From the NCBI GenBank assembly GCA_001566295.1, contig KQ964258.1, positions 124,001 to 188,000 on the forward strand: a stretch of 64,000 nucleotides of DNA. Direction: 5' to 3'. How positions within the stretch are numbered: position 1 is the first letter of the stretch; the number at the start of each line of letters is the position of its first letter. Positions 55,293-64,000 of the stretch are shown in pieces. The notes under the pieces were generated by a model. The model was given only the letters and a program-made list of their open reading frames with translations. It did not search any database and was not told where the DNA came from. Position numbers and translations under genes: made by a program. The stretch is from Microdochium bolleyi (taxonomy: Eukaryota > Ascomycota > Sordariomycetes > Xylariales > Microdochiaceae).

Positions 55293-57067
55293 ATGGCAAG
55301 GCGAGCGTTTCAAGCGGCGCTAGTCGCTGTCCTTGCTATAGTCCTCAGCTTATGGTGGACAAAGTCGTCGCCAGCACAGCCCGCGCGAGACCTGGTGACC
55401 GGCAAGAACAACACGGTCCTCTTCCTCACCACGGAAACACACGGCACCTGCAACGTGCACGTGGCCACGGCGTATGCCCTCGCCGGGAATCACCCAAACG
55501 TCCAAACCCACTATGCCTCGTTCCCTTCACTGAGACGTCGCATCTCCCACATCTCCAACCTCGCAGAGTCACCACGAGGGACCGCCCCAGAAACCTCAGC
55601 AATAACCTTCCATGCCCTCTCCGGCCTCCCCTACAAGGCTGCCGCCATCACCGCGGCCCCCGGCGGCTTGGCGGGCCTGATCCACCGCCCCGGCGCCGCG
55701 GGCGCCAAGGAGATGTGCCATACCATGAAGCATGCCGTGACGCCGTGGACCGTGGACGACCATGTCGCGCAGTACGACTCTGCGCGGCGCATCATCGACC
55801 GTGTCGACCCGTCGCTCGTCGTGGTCGACCTGGTGCTGTACCCGGGGCTCGCGGCCGTTCGGGACAGCCGACGGAAGCACGTGGTACTGTCGCCGAACGT
55901 GGTGTCTGGGAATGTGCCCGCTGTGCAGCCGGGGCATACCATGCTGTGGAAATATCCGATGTGAGATTAGATCGCGCTGTTTCGTGCACCTTCGGACATG
56001 AGTATTCGCTGACAGTTTTCGGTAAACGAACAGCATGGGCTCGGGCCTCCCGTACCCCATGACCACCTTCAAGCAGATCCTCGACAACATTTACCTGACC
56101 TTCACCATGATCCGGTGCCTGCTCTCCAACGCGGGGAAGCACACAGAGGAGCTGAGAGCCCGGGGCGTCGAGAACCCCGTCGACATCTTCTCGCTGTACG
56201 ACCCGGCCGTGCCGTGGATCACGCAGACCCTTCCCGGCGCGCACGTCGACGTGTCCGTCATCCCGGACAACGTGCTCCGCGCGGGACCTATCAACCTCGC
56301 GGGCGTCGAGGGCGATACGGACAGCGCCGCGGCGCGAGACCTGCTCGCCTGGATCGGCCGGGCGCCCACGGTCCTGGTGAATCTGGGCACGAACTTTGAG
56401 TTCAGCGCGGAGCAGCTGGGCGTCATGGCGCACGCTGTAGGGAAGACCCTCAACAAGGTCTCGGGTCTGCAGATATTGTGGAAGATTAGCCTAGCTGAGG
56501 GCGTCAGGGCAGACGACGTCCTCGCTGCAGCTCTACCCGACAGGGAGATGTACGCTGACCGCCTGCGGACCGAGGAGTGGCTGCAGGTTGAGCCGTCAAC
56601 GCTCGTGCTGGAGGAGAATGTGGTCGCGTACGTGCACCACGGCGGAGCTGGTGCTTTCCACGACGCATTGGGGTGAGTTGTCCCAGTGTATATCCCCTCG
56701 GGGCTCGCTCCATTCATTGCTCCCTGGATTCGACTGTTCCACTGACCAATTTCCGTTCATTTTATACAGAGCCGGCATCCCGCAAGTGGCCCTCCCGCAG
56801 TGGCTGGACCTCTACGATCTCGCTACATTAGCCGAATATCTCGACATCGGCATATGGCCGTGCAAAGACACTAGTCCTCTCTGGGAGGCAGGCTGCTTGT
56901 CAGAGGCACTCCTGAAGCTGGTGGATGGGTCTCCTGAATCTACCAGACTGCGGGGGAACGCGCGGCGGTGGGGTGATGAAGCCGACAAGCAGGTCGGAAG
57001 AGACGTTGCGGCGCGGGAGGTTGCGAGACTGGCTTCGCTTCCGATAGAAGATGGGCAGGAGCTATGA
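55293..57067 (+). CDS. UDP-glycosyltransferase, GT1 family
   Basis: Transfers sugar from a UDP donor to a small molecule or lipid, probably at the endomembrane. Exons are 55293-55960, 56034-56672 and 56770-57067, 534 residues; the introns are 73 and 97 bp. A hydrophobic N-terminal segment (residues 5-23) is a signal anchor. The N-terminal acceptor domain opens with TVLFLTTETHGTCNVHV, with a histidine where the catalytic base lies. The donor domain includes PTVLVNLGTNFE (about 346) and the signature HHGGAGAFHDALGAGIPQ (from 424), continuing PQWLDLYDLA. In most UGTs that last part reads D-Q after the conserved proline; here the glutamine is absent, which may alter sugar choice. It lies next to the amidase-MFS-regulator genes but does not share their palindromes within its visible promoter. 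Confidence 0.9.
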
Positions 57068-57402
57068 TCAACTGTGAGTTTTGCCTTGCTCCGGGGCATC
57101 TCAAGTAACGAGGACAACAGCAGGGGAGTGCTTGTTGCTAATCGCTCGGAGAATTTGTGACGACTCGGTCCCTTCTAAGGCTTGCCCGAACCTTCACGTT
57201 CTGGGCATGCCGTAGCTGTCGTCTTGATGACCTGTATCGTAATGAAACCGAATTCACGTCCTCCGAAACTTCCTTCTCTGTTCACAAGGAAAAATGCCGT
57301 GATCGATCACGGTGGACGGTATATAGCGTATCATACTTGAACATAATCCATATTCGACACAATGTGAAGTAAAAGCCAGCCTTCACTGCTAGACAAACAT
57401 AA
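57068..57402. other. Intergenic region between convergent genes
   Basis: No supported gene. It holds the 3' flanks of the glycosyltransferase and amidase genes. Confidence 0.5.
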
Positions 57403-59505
57403 TCAAACAAAGACCATCTCTGCCGCCGACCGCCCACCGACGCCCGAAGCCAGAACAATAACCATCGCCTTCTCTCGACTCGGCACAGCCTTCTCGCCCT
57501 CCCTCAACATGCCGCCGCTCTTCTTCCCCGTCGGCACCTTGGTCCTGACCTCCCAGGAGCCATCGTCCGCGACCTCAATGCCAGCACCAGCGACCTGCTC
57601 ACCGTCCACAAAGACCTCGAGCTTCTTCAGCTGTGCCTTGTCCGCTTTCCCGGTGACCACGAGCTCGCCCTGACCGTCGACGGCGACACTGACGCCTTCC
57701 AGCCGGGGCGCCTTGCCTCCCACACTCCCGGAGCCATCGCCAGACGTGGCAATGAGATCAGTCGGCAGCTCCGGCGTCCGCGGCGGGATCATCCTGCTGC
57801 ACACAGCAGCACCAGCAGCTTGCAGCCCAGCCTGCTCAAACGCGAAAGCATACCGCAGCAGGCTACTATCATCATACGCCTTGCCCGCGAACGTCAGGTT
57901 CACGGGCATTCCCGTGTCCGCCATGCACCCCATGGTCGTGCTGATGGTCGGGATTCCGAGCTGGCGGATGGCGCAGTTGCCGTTCGAGTAGAGCACGCCG
58001 TTGCGCCACGCATCGGCGGCGGCGGCCTCGTCCGTGTCAGCATCGGCGCGCCCGACGTCGCCGTTGCACGGCCAGACCACCGCGTCCAGCCCGCAGGCCG
58101 CCAGCCAGTCATCCCAGTCCGCCTTGCGCCGGGCCTCGAGGTTACGCAGCGCAGAGGCCATGTGGGGGAGGTCGTAGATGCCCTTGGGACCGGAGCCGGC
58201 GTTGCGCGCCGTGATGTGCGCCTTGACGGCGGCGTGCCGGACCAAGGGGTCCGCGGCGTCGTACCTGTCCGGGATCGCGCCGGGCGGGTGGGGAAAGATG
58301 GTCGCCGAGTCGATCTGCGCGAGCGTCGTGGCGACGTTGGCGTCGTTGGTGTGCGCGAGGAAGTCGTCCCATGCGTACGCCATGAGCTGGCACATGTCAA
58401 CTTCGTTGCGGTGGGGTGGTGCCGTGCCGCCGCCTGCTGCCGGTGCTTCCGAGCCGGGCTCGGGGGCTTCGAATCTGGTGACGACGGGGAGGTCGATCTC
58501 CTCGACCATGGCGCCCTGCGACTCGAGAACGCGCCGGGCCTCAGTCCACAGGTCGATGACGGACTGCCGCGTGTGCACCTTGCGGGCTGTCGGGTCCGAG
58601 TCCACGCCGCCGATGTACATCTTGGGCACGCCGATCTTCTTGCCGGCGAGGGCGCCGGCGTCGCACAGGGACTGGTATGTCTTCGGGCGGACGGACTCGA
58701 CGCTGGGGAGCTCGACATAAGGCTGCCCGCGCCAGAAGTCGCCTGCCGTCTTGTCGTCCGTGGCAACAATGACGTCCAGGAGGGCAAACATGTCCCTGAC
58801 GGTCCGCGCGTGCGGAACCACCACGTCGCAGGTCGGGAACAGCGGCCAGTTGCCGCGGATCGAGATGATGCCTCGCGACGGCGTGTACGCCACGAGCCCA
58901 TTGTTCGACGCCGGCGAGCGTCCGGAAGAGATGGTCTCCTCGCCCATGCCGAACACGCCGAAGCTGGCCGCCGTGGCGGTCGCTGAGCCGTTGGAGGAGC
59001 CCGATGCGAACGCGGCCGTCAGGTAGTCGGCGTTGTATGGCGACTCGGCACGGCCGTATACGCCACGCTGCATCCCTCCCGCAGCCATGGGGGGCATATT
59101 AGTGCGGCCGAGGATGACGCCGCCAGCCTCGCGGATCCTCCGGACCGTGAAGGCATCTTCGTCGGCCACGAGGTTCTGGAACGCAGGGGAGCCGCTGGCC
59201 ACCGTCATGCCCTCGATCTTGTAAGAGTCCTTGATCGTGCAGGGGATGCCGTCGAGTAGTCCGACGGCCTTGCCCTGGGCACGGCGCTCGTCAGAGGCCT
59301 GCGCGGCCTCGAAGACGTGAGAGTTGATGATCGGCACAGCATTGAGAAGCGTGCCCCTGCGGTCATACTTGGCGATGCGGAGGAGGTGCTTGACGGCAAG
59401 CTCCACGCTGTTGGTCTGACCGTGCTCAAGGGCCTCGGCGAGGTCAGAGACCGTAGCCTCGACAATGGAGAGGGACTGGCAAGGGTATTCAGCCTCAACA
59501 TCCAT
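57403..59505 (-). CDS. Amidase-signature hydrolase with a C-terminal extra domain
   Basis: An intronless 700-residue protein of the amidase signature family, which hydrolyses amides to acid and ammonia. The Lys-Ser-Ser triad is visible: Lys92 in TIKDSY, Ser170 in ASGSSNGS, and Ser194 in EETISSGRSPA. The 24-residue spacing of the two serines matches fatty-acid amide hydrolase. The usual GTDTGGS before the nucleophile is changed to GEETISS. The core ends near residue 590 with FAFEQAG and PELPTD. Beyond it a tail of about 95 residues alternates hydrophobic and charged positions (GVSVAVDGQGELVVTG..., EVFVDGEQV), which looks like a beta-sandwich; most amidases lack it. The gene is divergent from the MFS transporter, with a TATA box at 59634-59639. 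There is no signal peptide. Confidence 0.92.
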   Translation of the reverse strand: MDVEAEYPCQSLSIVEATVSDLAEALEHGQTNSVELAVKHLLRIAKYDRRGTLLNAVPIINSHVFEAAQASDERRAQGKAVGLLDGIPCTIKDSYKIEGMTVASGSPAFQNLVADEDAFTVRRIREAGGVILGRTNMPPMAAGGMQRGVYGRAESPYNADYLTAAFASGSSNGSATATAASFGVFGMGEETISSGRSPASNNGLVAYTPSRGIISIRGNWPLFPTCDVVVPHARTVRDMFALLDVIVATDDKTAGDFWRGQPYVELPSVESVRPKTYQSLCDAGALAGKKIGVPKMYIGGVDSDPTARKVHTRQSVIDLWTEARRVLESQGAMVEEIDLPVVTRFEAPEPGSEAPAAGGGTAPPHRNEVDMCQLMAYAWDDFLAHTNDANVATTLAQIDSATIFPHPPGAIPDRYDAADPLVRHAAVKAHITARNAGSGPKGIYDLPHMASALRNLEARRKADWDDWLAACGLDAVVWPCNGDVGRADADTDEAAAADAWRNGVLYSNGNCAIRQLGIPTISTTMGCMADTGMPVNLTFAGKAYDDSSLLRYAFAFEQAGLQAAGAAVCSRMIPPRTPELPTDLIATSGDGSGSVGGKAPRLEGVSVAVDGQGELVVTGKADKAQLKKLEVFVDGEQVAGAGIEVADDGSWEVRTKVPTGKKSGGMLREGEKAVPSREKAMVIVLASGVGGRSAAEMVFV

Positions 59506-59715
59506 GTAAGTGGCATTGTCATAGTGGACTTACTGTGGGCTTGGTGACTGACCCCATGGTGCATACAGTTTATGGACGGAACACTCGTGCTCGATTGTGA
59601 GATGAAACGTGATAATCAGGAGAGTCCTCGCATTTTATAAGCATCCGAGCCATCTCTATTCGGTACTTCGTGGCATGCCTCTTGCACGACAAGAAGATCA
59701 CAGCCCCCAAATTCT

Positions 59716-59820
59716 GGGGTAATGAGCCGCTAGGCAGCTGTTGATTTCCATCTGGTATTTTGAGTTAACGCTCTTATCAGCTGCGCTGTTAATTGCAAAT
59801 TAACAGCTGGTCATTACCCC
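59716..59820. repeat. Inverted repeat GGGGTAATGA / TCATTACCCC
   Basis: Perfect 10-bp arms at 59716-59725 and 59811-59820, 85 bp apart, enclose the central palindrome. A third partial copy, GGGGTAAT, is at 59950-59957. Spacing and symmetry suggest protein-binding sites, by inference only. Confidence 0.7.
59785..59807. promoter_or_regulatory. Palindrome GCTGTTAATT-N3-AATTAACAGC, putative regulator site
   Basis: Two perfect 10-bp arms with a 3-bp spacer lie midway between the two TATA elements. The half-site GCTG[C/T]TAATT recurs upstream of the Zn2Cys6 gene. A near copy, GCTGTTGATT, is at 59737-59746. Confidence 0.7.
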
Positions 59821-60097
59821 CGCGCGATTGCCTTCCACACCCTTGTCCCTGTCAACTTGTCCCCAACGGTCTGGGCCAGCTTGTCCCCAACGGCCTGGAC
59901 CAACGTCAGCCTGCAAATCAGAGATAAGCAGCGACATCATGCTTCAGCTGGGGTAATTGCTAGTCTGGGACCCGAGAGGGCTGGATCAAGTATAAGAAAC
60001 TCGCCCAAGTCCCGGCATGAAGTTGGGGAGAGAAGCCGTGAATCAGAATCGACAAGAACAACACGCATATTGTCTTCCTCTCACCGCTTCCCTCCCA

Positions 60098-61765
60098 ATG
60101 GCTTCAATCGGGTCTGACGACCTCCAAATTCCCGGCACCGTCTATCTTGTCGACGTTGCTCAACACCACGAGGCTGGAACCAATACCCAGCACGATGGCT
60201 CCCACCAAGATATCGTCCTCGTGCCCCAGCCGAGTTCTGATCCCGAAGACCCGCTGAACTGGAGCTACCGACGTAAGCTGCTCGCAGTCAGCATGGGGTA
60301 CCTCTACGTGCTCGGCACCGGCATCGCCACCTCTCTGCAGTACTCCGTTCTCGCCGACATCACCGCCGACACGGGCATCCAACTGCCCGACCTGGTGAGC
60401 GGGACAGGACTCATGTTCTTGTTCTTCGGCTGGGCGTGCCTGATCTGGCAGCCAATCGCCCTCACATACGGCCGGCGCGGTGTCTACCTCATCACCATGT
60501 TTCTGACGATCCCGATCATGGTCTGGACCGCCTACTCATCATCTGCAGGCGAGTGGGCAGCTCACCGCGTGCTCATTGGTATCATCGTCTCTCCCATCGA
60601 GTCGCTGTGCGAGGTCACCATCTTCGACCTGTTCTTCGCCCACAACCGCGGCACGTACATGGGCCTGTACGTCTTTGTCCTCTTTGGGTCGAACTTCCTG
60701 GCTCCGCTTTTCGCCGGCTGGTTCAACGATGCGTATGGCTGGCGGTGGACGATGCATCTGGGGGCGATTGTATGTGCTGTTGCGCTGGTGTTGATGTTCT
60801 TCTTCCTCGAGGAGACCATCTACTTCCGCGGACAGACCATCGACGGTCTCGAGACACGCCCAGTCGCTCCCACTGGCGGCATCACCGAGACGAAATCCGA
60901 GAAGGAGAACACCGACAATCAGTCAGCGAGCTCGTCAGGCCCGGGGTGCGTGGACACCAAGAGCCGCGCCTCCTCTCCCGCCCAGAAACAAGGGTTCTTG
61001 GGCAAATACGCCTTGTTCCGCCCGCTGCCTGGTCGTCCGAGCAATCGCGAGATGCTCAAGATGGTGTACCGTCCCCTGGTCATGATATTCAGACTCCCCA
61101 CGGTGGCGTGGTCTGGCTTCCTGTACGGCATCAACCTTGCCTGGTACAACGTCCTCAACGGTACAGTCAGCCCTGTGCTGACGAGCAATCCTTACCACTG
61201 GTCGGCGGCTCTGGTCGGCTGCGTCTACGCCGGGCCCATCATTGGTGCCGCCTTCGCCTGCCTGTGGTCGGGCAAGGTTGCCGACCGGGTTGCCATCCAC
61301 CTCGCCCGTCGTCACAACGGTGTCCGTGAGGCCGAGTATCGCTTGTGGGTGCTCGGGATCTCTGGCATCATCTCGGCGGCCGGCCTCATCCTCTGGGGTG
61401 TTGGTGCGTACCATGAGTTGCACTGGGTTGGGTTGGTCTTCGGGCTTGGCATGCTTACTTTCGGTGTCGTGACCGGAGGCTCCATCGCCGTAAGCTACAA
61501 TGTCGACTGCTTCAAGGAGATTGCCGGAGAGACCACGGTGTCTGTCATGGTCATTCGCAACACGATTGGCTTTGGCTTCAGTTATGGCATCACCCCTTGG
61601 TGGACGAACACGGGTCTTCAGAACTGCTTTATTGCCGCCGCCATGATCTCGGTCGCCTGTACTGCCACGTTCCTCATCTTTGTCGTGTATGGCAAGAGGA
61701 TCAGGAAGTGGTCGATCCCGGCGTACCAGCGCTTCATTGCGACCACGGTTGTGTCACAGGAATGA
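60098..61765 (+). CDS. MFS transporter (DHA1-type, fungal)
   Basis: Plasma-membrane antiporter or uptake carrier of the major facilitator superfamily, 555 residues, intronless. A hydrophilic N-terminus ends in DPEDPLNWSYRRK, a hallmark just before the first membrane helix in fungal DHA1-type carriers. About twelve hydrophobic segments follow, with a charged loop of about 110 residues between halves (residues about 245-325). The loop after helix 2 carries YGRRGVY, the degenerate form of the GxxxDRxGRR signature. The frame also has an ATG at 60017, but TATAAG at 59991 places the transcript start near 60020, so the ATG at 60098 (CCAATGGC context) was chosen. It is divergent from the amidase and convergent with the regulator. 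Import of an amide substrate or export of a toxic product are both possible. Confidence 0.92.
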   Translation: MASIGSDDLQIPGTVYLVDVAQHHEAGTNTQHDGSHQDIVLVPQPSSDPEDPLNWSYRRKLLAVSMGYLYVLGTGIATSLQYSVLADITADTGIQLPDLVSGTGLMFLFFGWACLIWQPIALTYGRRGVYLITMFLTIPIMVWTAYSSSAGEWAAHRVLIGIIVSPIESLCEVTIFDLFFAHNRGTYMGLYVFVLFGSNFLAPLFAGWFNDAYGWRWTMHLGAIVCAVALVLMFFFLEETIYFRGQTIDGLETRPVAPTGGITETKSEKENTDNQSASSSGPGCVDTKSRASSPAQKQGFLGKYALFRPLPGRPSNREMLKMVYRPLVMIFRLPTVAWSGFLYGINLAWYNVLNGTVSPVLTSNPYHWSAALVGCVYAGPIIGAAFACLWSGKVADRVAIHLARRHNGVREAEYRLWVLGISGIISAAGLILWGVGAYHELHWVGLVFGLGMLTFGVVTGGSIAVSYNVDCFKEIAGETTVSVMVIRNTIGFGFSYGITPWWTNTGLQNCFIAAAMISVACTATFLIFVVYGKRIRKWSIPAYQRFIATTVVSQE

Positions 61766-61911
61766 GGGTGGGTGGTGTGATGGCTGCACTCTTGATTCGT
61801 GCAGAGCTTGAAAGGCTCTATATTTTGCCTGAGCAATGCTTCTGATTCTGGGCGCTTGCATGAATTCAAACTCCGATGTACTGTTACACAAATAATAATG
61901 AATCAAATCAT

Positions 61912-63459
61912 CTAAGCGATGGCGTCAGCAGCCAATTGATGCAACTGTGCAGCTGCTTCATGGGCCGAGGGTACGTCGTCCTCCAGGTTCTGGACGAAGT
62001 CACCAATGAAAGCGATGAGACGCCTGGCTTCTGCGCGGTGCTGGCCGTGTTCGTAGTGCGAGGCGTTGTGCAGCATCCGGCCGACGCCGAGCAGCTGATG
62101 CACGATCTGGCTCCCAGCAATCTTGAAGAAGATGAGCGAGGCGTTTGTGAGCTCTTCGAGGAAGGTCTCGGCCACGTCCATGATCACCTCGCGGGCGGGG
62201 GCTTTGCAGTAGAGCAGGGCCATGATGTTGACCAGTGTCTCTGTGCACAGAATTTGGACAGCCATGTACTTGCAGCGATTGCTCTGGCTGTCGTCGTCTT
62301 GGTTGATGGTGAGATCATGAAGCATGTGGGGTTTGGCGGCTTTCAGGCGAAATAGACCATCGAGCAGGGTCGTTGGCGATGGTTTGTCGCAAAAGATTGC
62401 CAGTGCTGTTCTTCTGTTCTTACATCCGTGCAGACTGAAGATGGCATACTCGAGCAGTCGGAACAGATCGGTAATGTAGTCCCAACCTGCTGTCCAGGCT
62501 TGTGTCTCTGGTGACATCGTTGGGATGATACGCGGGTACAGCACCGAGACTTGGGACTCGGGAAGGCGGACAACATGGCCCAAGATACAAGCAGAATGTA
62601 TCTCGAGTCGGTAGACGCACCAGAAGAGCCGCCTTCGTTCGTCAATGTCCGCCATGGTGATCTCGGCTGGCCACCGGCTCTCGTCGTGGAATCCGCACTG
62701 AGCAATCAGGGCGTGGTATAAGCCCAGGTAACGATGGAGCTCTTCGTTATTGCCCCGCAAGAGAGAGTAAGCTGCCAGTAGCCCAAATGACCGCAGAAAG
62801 TCGAGGTCGTGTTGTTGTTGAGGGACATGAGCTGGGATCTTGGACACGGCTTCAGCGAAGTACAGCTCGCTGTCGGGAAGAGGGTCGCCTTGGAGCAGGG
62901 AGGCATCGAACACGGCCTGCAAAGAAGCAGACTGGGAGCTGACAGCGCAGAGAGACATGAGGAGGACGTATGAAGGAGTGTTGGATGCGGGTAGACCATC
63001 CGCCCATCGCGTGACAAGGTCCTCTTCTGGGAGGAACGGAAAGCTGTGAGGGTGGAGTCAACAGCGTGAAAGAGCAGTATAGCAGAACAAAGAAGCACGT
63101 ATGTGGACATACTAGCATTGATACATGGTGTCCACGTAGATGTCAAGGAGCCGCCTGACTATCAGAGGAGCGGTGAAGTCAGGTTTGCCGTGGGTCGCCG
63201 GTCTGCTGCTGCTGCTCTCGCCCACAGACGGCTCTGAGACAGGGGACATTACCACGGGCCGAGTGGCCGGCTTCCTGCCGCGGCGCTTGACGGGCCGAGT
63301 AAGAGTGCAGGCTGCCCCATAGTCCCTGCATGTCGAACACGGAGCATCATGGGGCTGATCTGGGTCACGGCGGCATCTCAAACCCCGGCCATGGCAGAAG
63401 TCGCAGGCGCTCGAGGCGCGTTGTCGCATTGTCGACGGATTTGCGGACTGAGCAGGCAT
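61912..63459 (-). CDS. Zn2Cys6 transcription factor with fungal regulatory domain
   Basis: Nuclear DNA-binding regulator, 492 residues. Minus-strand exons are 63459-63113 and 63043-61912; the 69-bp intron has a GTATGT donor and a CACAG acceptor and splits a tyrosine codon. The binuclear zinc cluster uses Cys19, 22, 29, 41, 44 and 51 (CDFCHGRGLRC...CSTC...C), followed by the basic stretch RPVKRRGRKP. The fungal_trans middle domain runs from about residue 100 to 350: YVDTMYQCYFPFLPEED at the start, then DIDERRRLFWCVYRLE. The start at 63459 is the ATG nearest upstream of the finger; a longer frame reaches 63675 but reads as leader. It lies convergent with the MFS gene (146 bp between stops) and most likely controls the MFS and amidase genes. 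Confidence 0.93.
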
Positions 63460-64000
63460 CGGCCGGATCGATGACGTTTCGACAGGCAAGAGCGTACTGT
63501 ATGCTGAGCTGATGAATCGATAAGCGGTTATCGAGTGAAAAGCACCGGCGTGTATTCCCAGTGGAAGAGATGGGGGAGGGAGGAAACAGAATGTCGAAGA
63601 CGACGACGTTGAACAGCTGCTAATTGTGTTATCGGCAGCCCAATTAGCAGCTGCTAATTCTCTCCCCACACCCACACGAACCAGTCCGGCAGGGACGACC
63701 GGCTGGTGCGGGGGTGCAGCGGATGAGTCAGCAGGCTTCCTGATCGGGACAAACCAAAGCTGGAGACTTGCATAAGATATTGCGGGCTCGTCCGTGTGCG
63801 AGTTGTCACTAGAGAAAAAGGCTTCTTGTCAAGATTCCTTTGATCACTTATTGATGTTCCTGTGCACTCTTTTGTCCACGAGTATTCCTCTTAATCATGG
63901 CTCTGACGGGCATATATCGTAGTTCAAACTTCAGCATAGGATGACGATGACGCAAGTCAAGTGACAGGTTCAAGGCAACCTGTCAGACGCCATTATCTGG
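63460..64000. other. Promoter region of the Zn2Cys6 gene
   Basis: No gene is visible. It carries the palindromes listed separately and, at 63962-63985, a perfect hairpin with 9-bp arms (TGACAGGTT / AACCTGTCA) and a 6-bp loop. Confidence 0.6.
63614..63659. promoter_or_regulatory. Palindromic GCTGCTAATT elements, putative autoregulatory site
   Basis: AATTAGCAGCTGCTAATT at 63642-63659 is a perfect 18-bp palindrome. A second half-site, CAGCTGCTAATT, is at 63614-63625. The half-site equals that of the amidase/MFS promoter with C for T at one position. It lies about 155-200 bp upstream of the regulator's ATG. Confidence 0.7.

Larger units (their letters stand above)
59506..60097. promoter_or_regulatory. 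Shared amidase/MFS promoter region with inverted repeats
   Basis: This 592-bp stretch separates two divergent start codons. A TATA element for the amidase lies at 59634-59639 (minus strand) and TATAAG for the MFS gene at 59991-59996. Between them are the palindromes listed separately. A 24-bp near-exact tandem repeat (CTTGTCCCCAACGG[T/C]CTGG...) has copies from 59856 and 59880. Confidence 0.75.

Noticed and set aside
57820..58986. 388-codon plus-strand frame and 333-codon minus-strand frame inside the amidase gene
   Set aside because: Shadows of the amidase; composition is dominated by Arg, Gly, Val, Ser and Thr with no motif.

Overview
The window is nuclear DNA of a filamentous ascomycete (Pezizomycotina, most likely a sordariomycete). 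The grounds are GC-rich genes broken by short introns (50-206 bp) with GTRNGT donors and CTRAC/CTGAC branch points, a HET-domain protein, a Zn2Cys6 regulator, an OPT transporter, a fungal P450, and a nuclear tRNA-Met carrying a tRNA intron. Genus cannot be told from the sequence. I see no phage, plasmid, CRISPR, rRNA or intact transposon. All multi-exon models were built by hand from splice signals and protein continuity; exon coordinates are given in each entry.

Layout. 0.5-8.8 kb: a HET-domain protein, then a 1,767-residue intronless protein of no family I recognise. 8.8-16.0 kb: about 7 kb without a convincing gene. 16-21.3 kb: an oligopeptide transporter (OPT) facing a secreted class II haem peroxidase. 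23.4-27.2 kb: an Ntn asparaginase/taspase-like hydrolase and a DUF885 metallopeptidase, divergent from one 366-bp promoter. 28-34 kb: Tim17 (mitochondrial import), Dug2 (WD40 + M20 peptidase of glutathione breakdown) and tRNA-Met(CAU). 35-42 kb: a LITAF-domain protein, a short-chain dehydrogenase with a GC-AG intron, a small probably mitochondrial protein with a duplicated motif, and a cytochrome P450. 42-45 kb: a gene-poor gap with a 9-bp minisatellite. 45-54.5 kb: a delta-type PI-specific phospholipase C, a sulfotransferase-like P-loop protein, an Artemis/SNM1-type metallo-beta-lactamase nuclease in six exons, and a GNAT acetyltransferase. 55-63.5 kb: a GT1 glycosyltransferase, then an amidase, an MFS transporter and a Zn2Cys6 transcription factor.

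How the genes work together. Most are independent housekeeping or accessory genes. Peptide and amide handling recurs (OPT, asparaginase, DUF885 peptidase, Dug2, amidase), but only the last three genes look like a true functional unit. The amidase and the MFS gene diverge from one 0.6-kb promoter, and the Zn2Cys6 gene lies convergent to the MFS gene. Its own upstream region carries perfect palindromes built from the same half-site, GCTG[C/T]TAATT, that forms a perfect 10-bp inverted repeat in the amidase/MFS promoter. This looks like a self-contained amide-catabolism or detoxification module with its own autoregulated regulator, and it is the best candidate in the window for an undescribed system.
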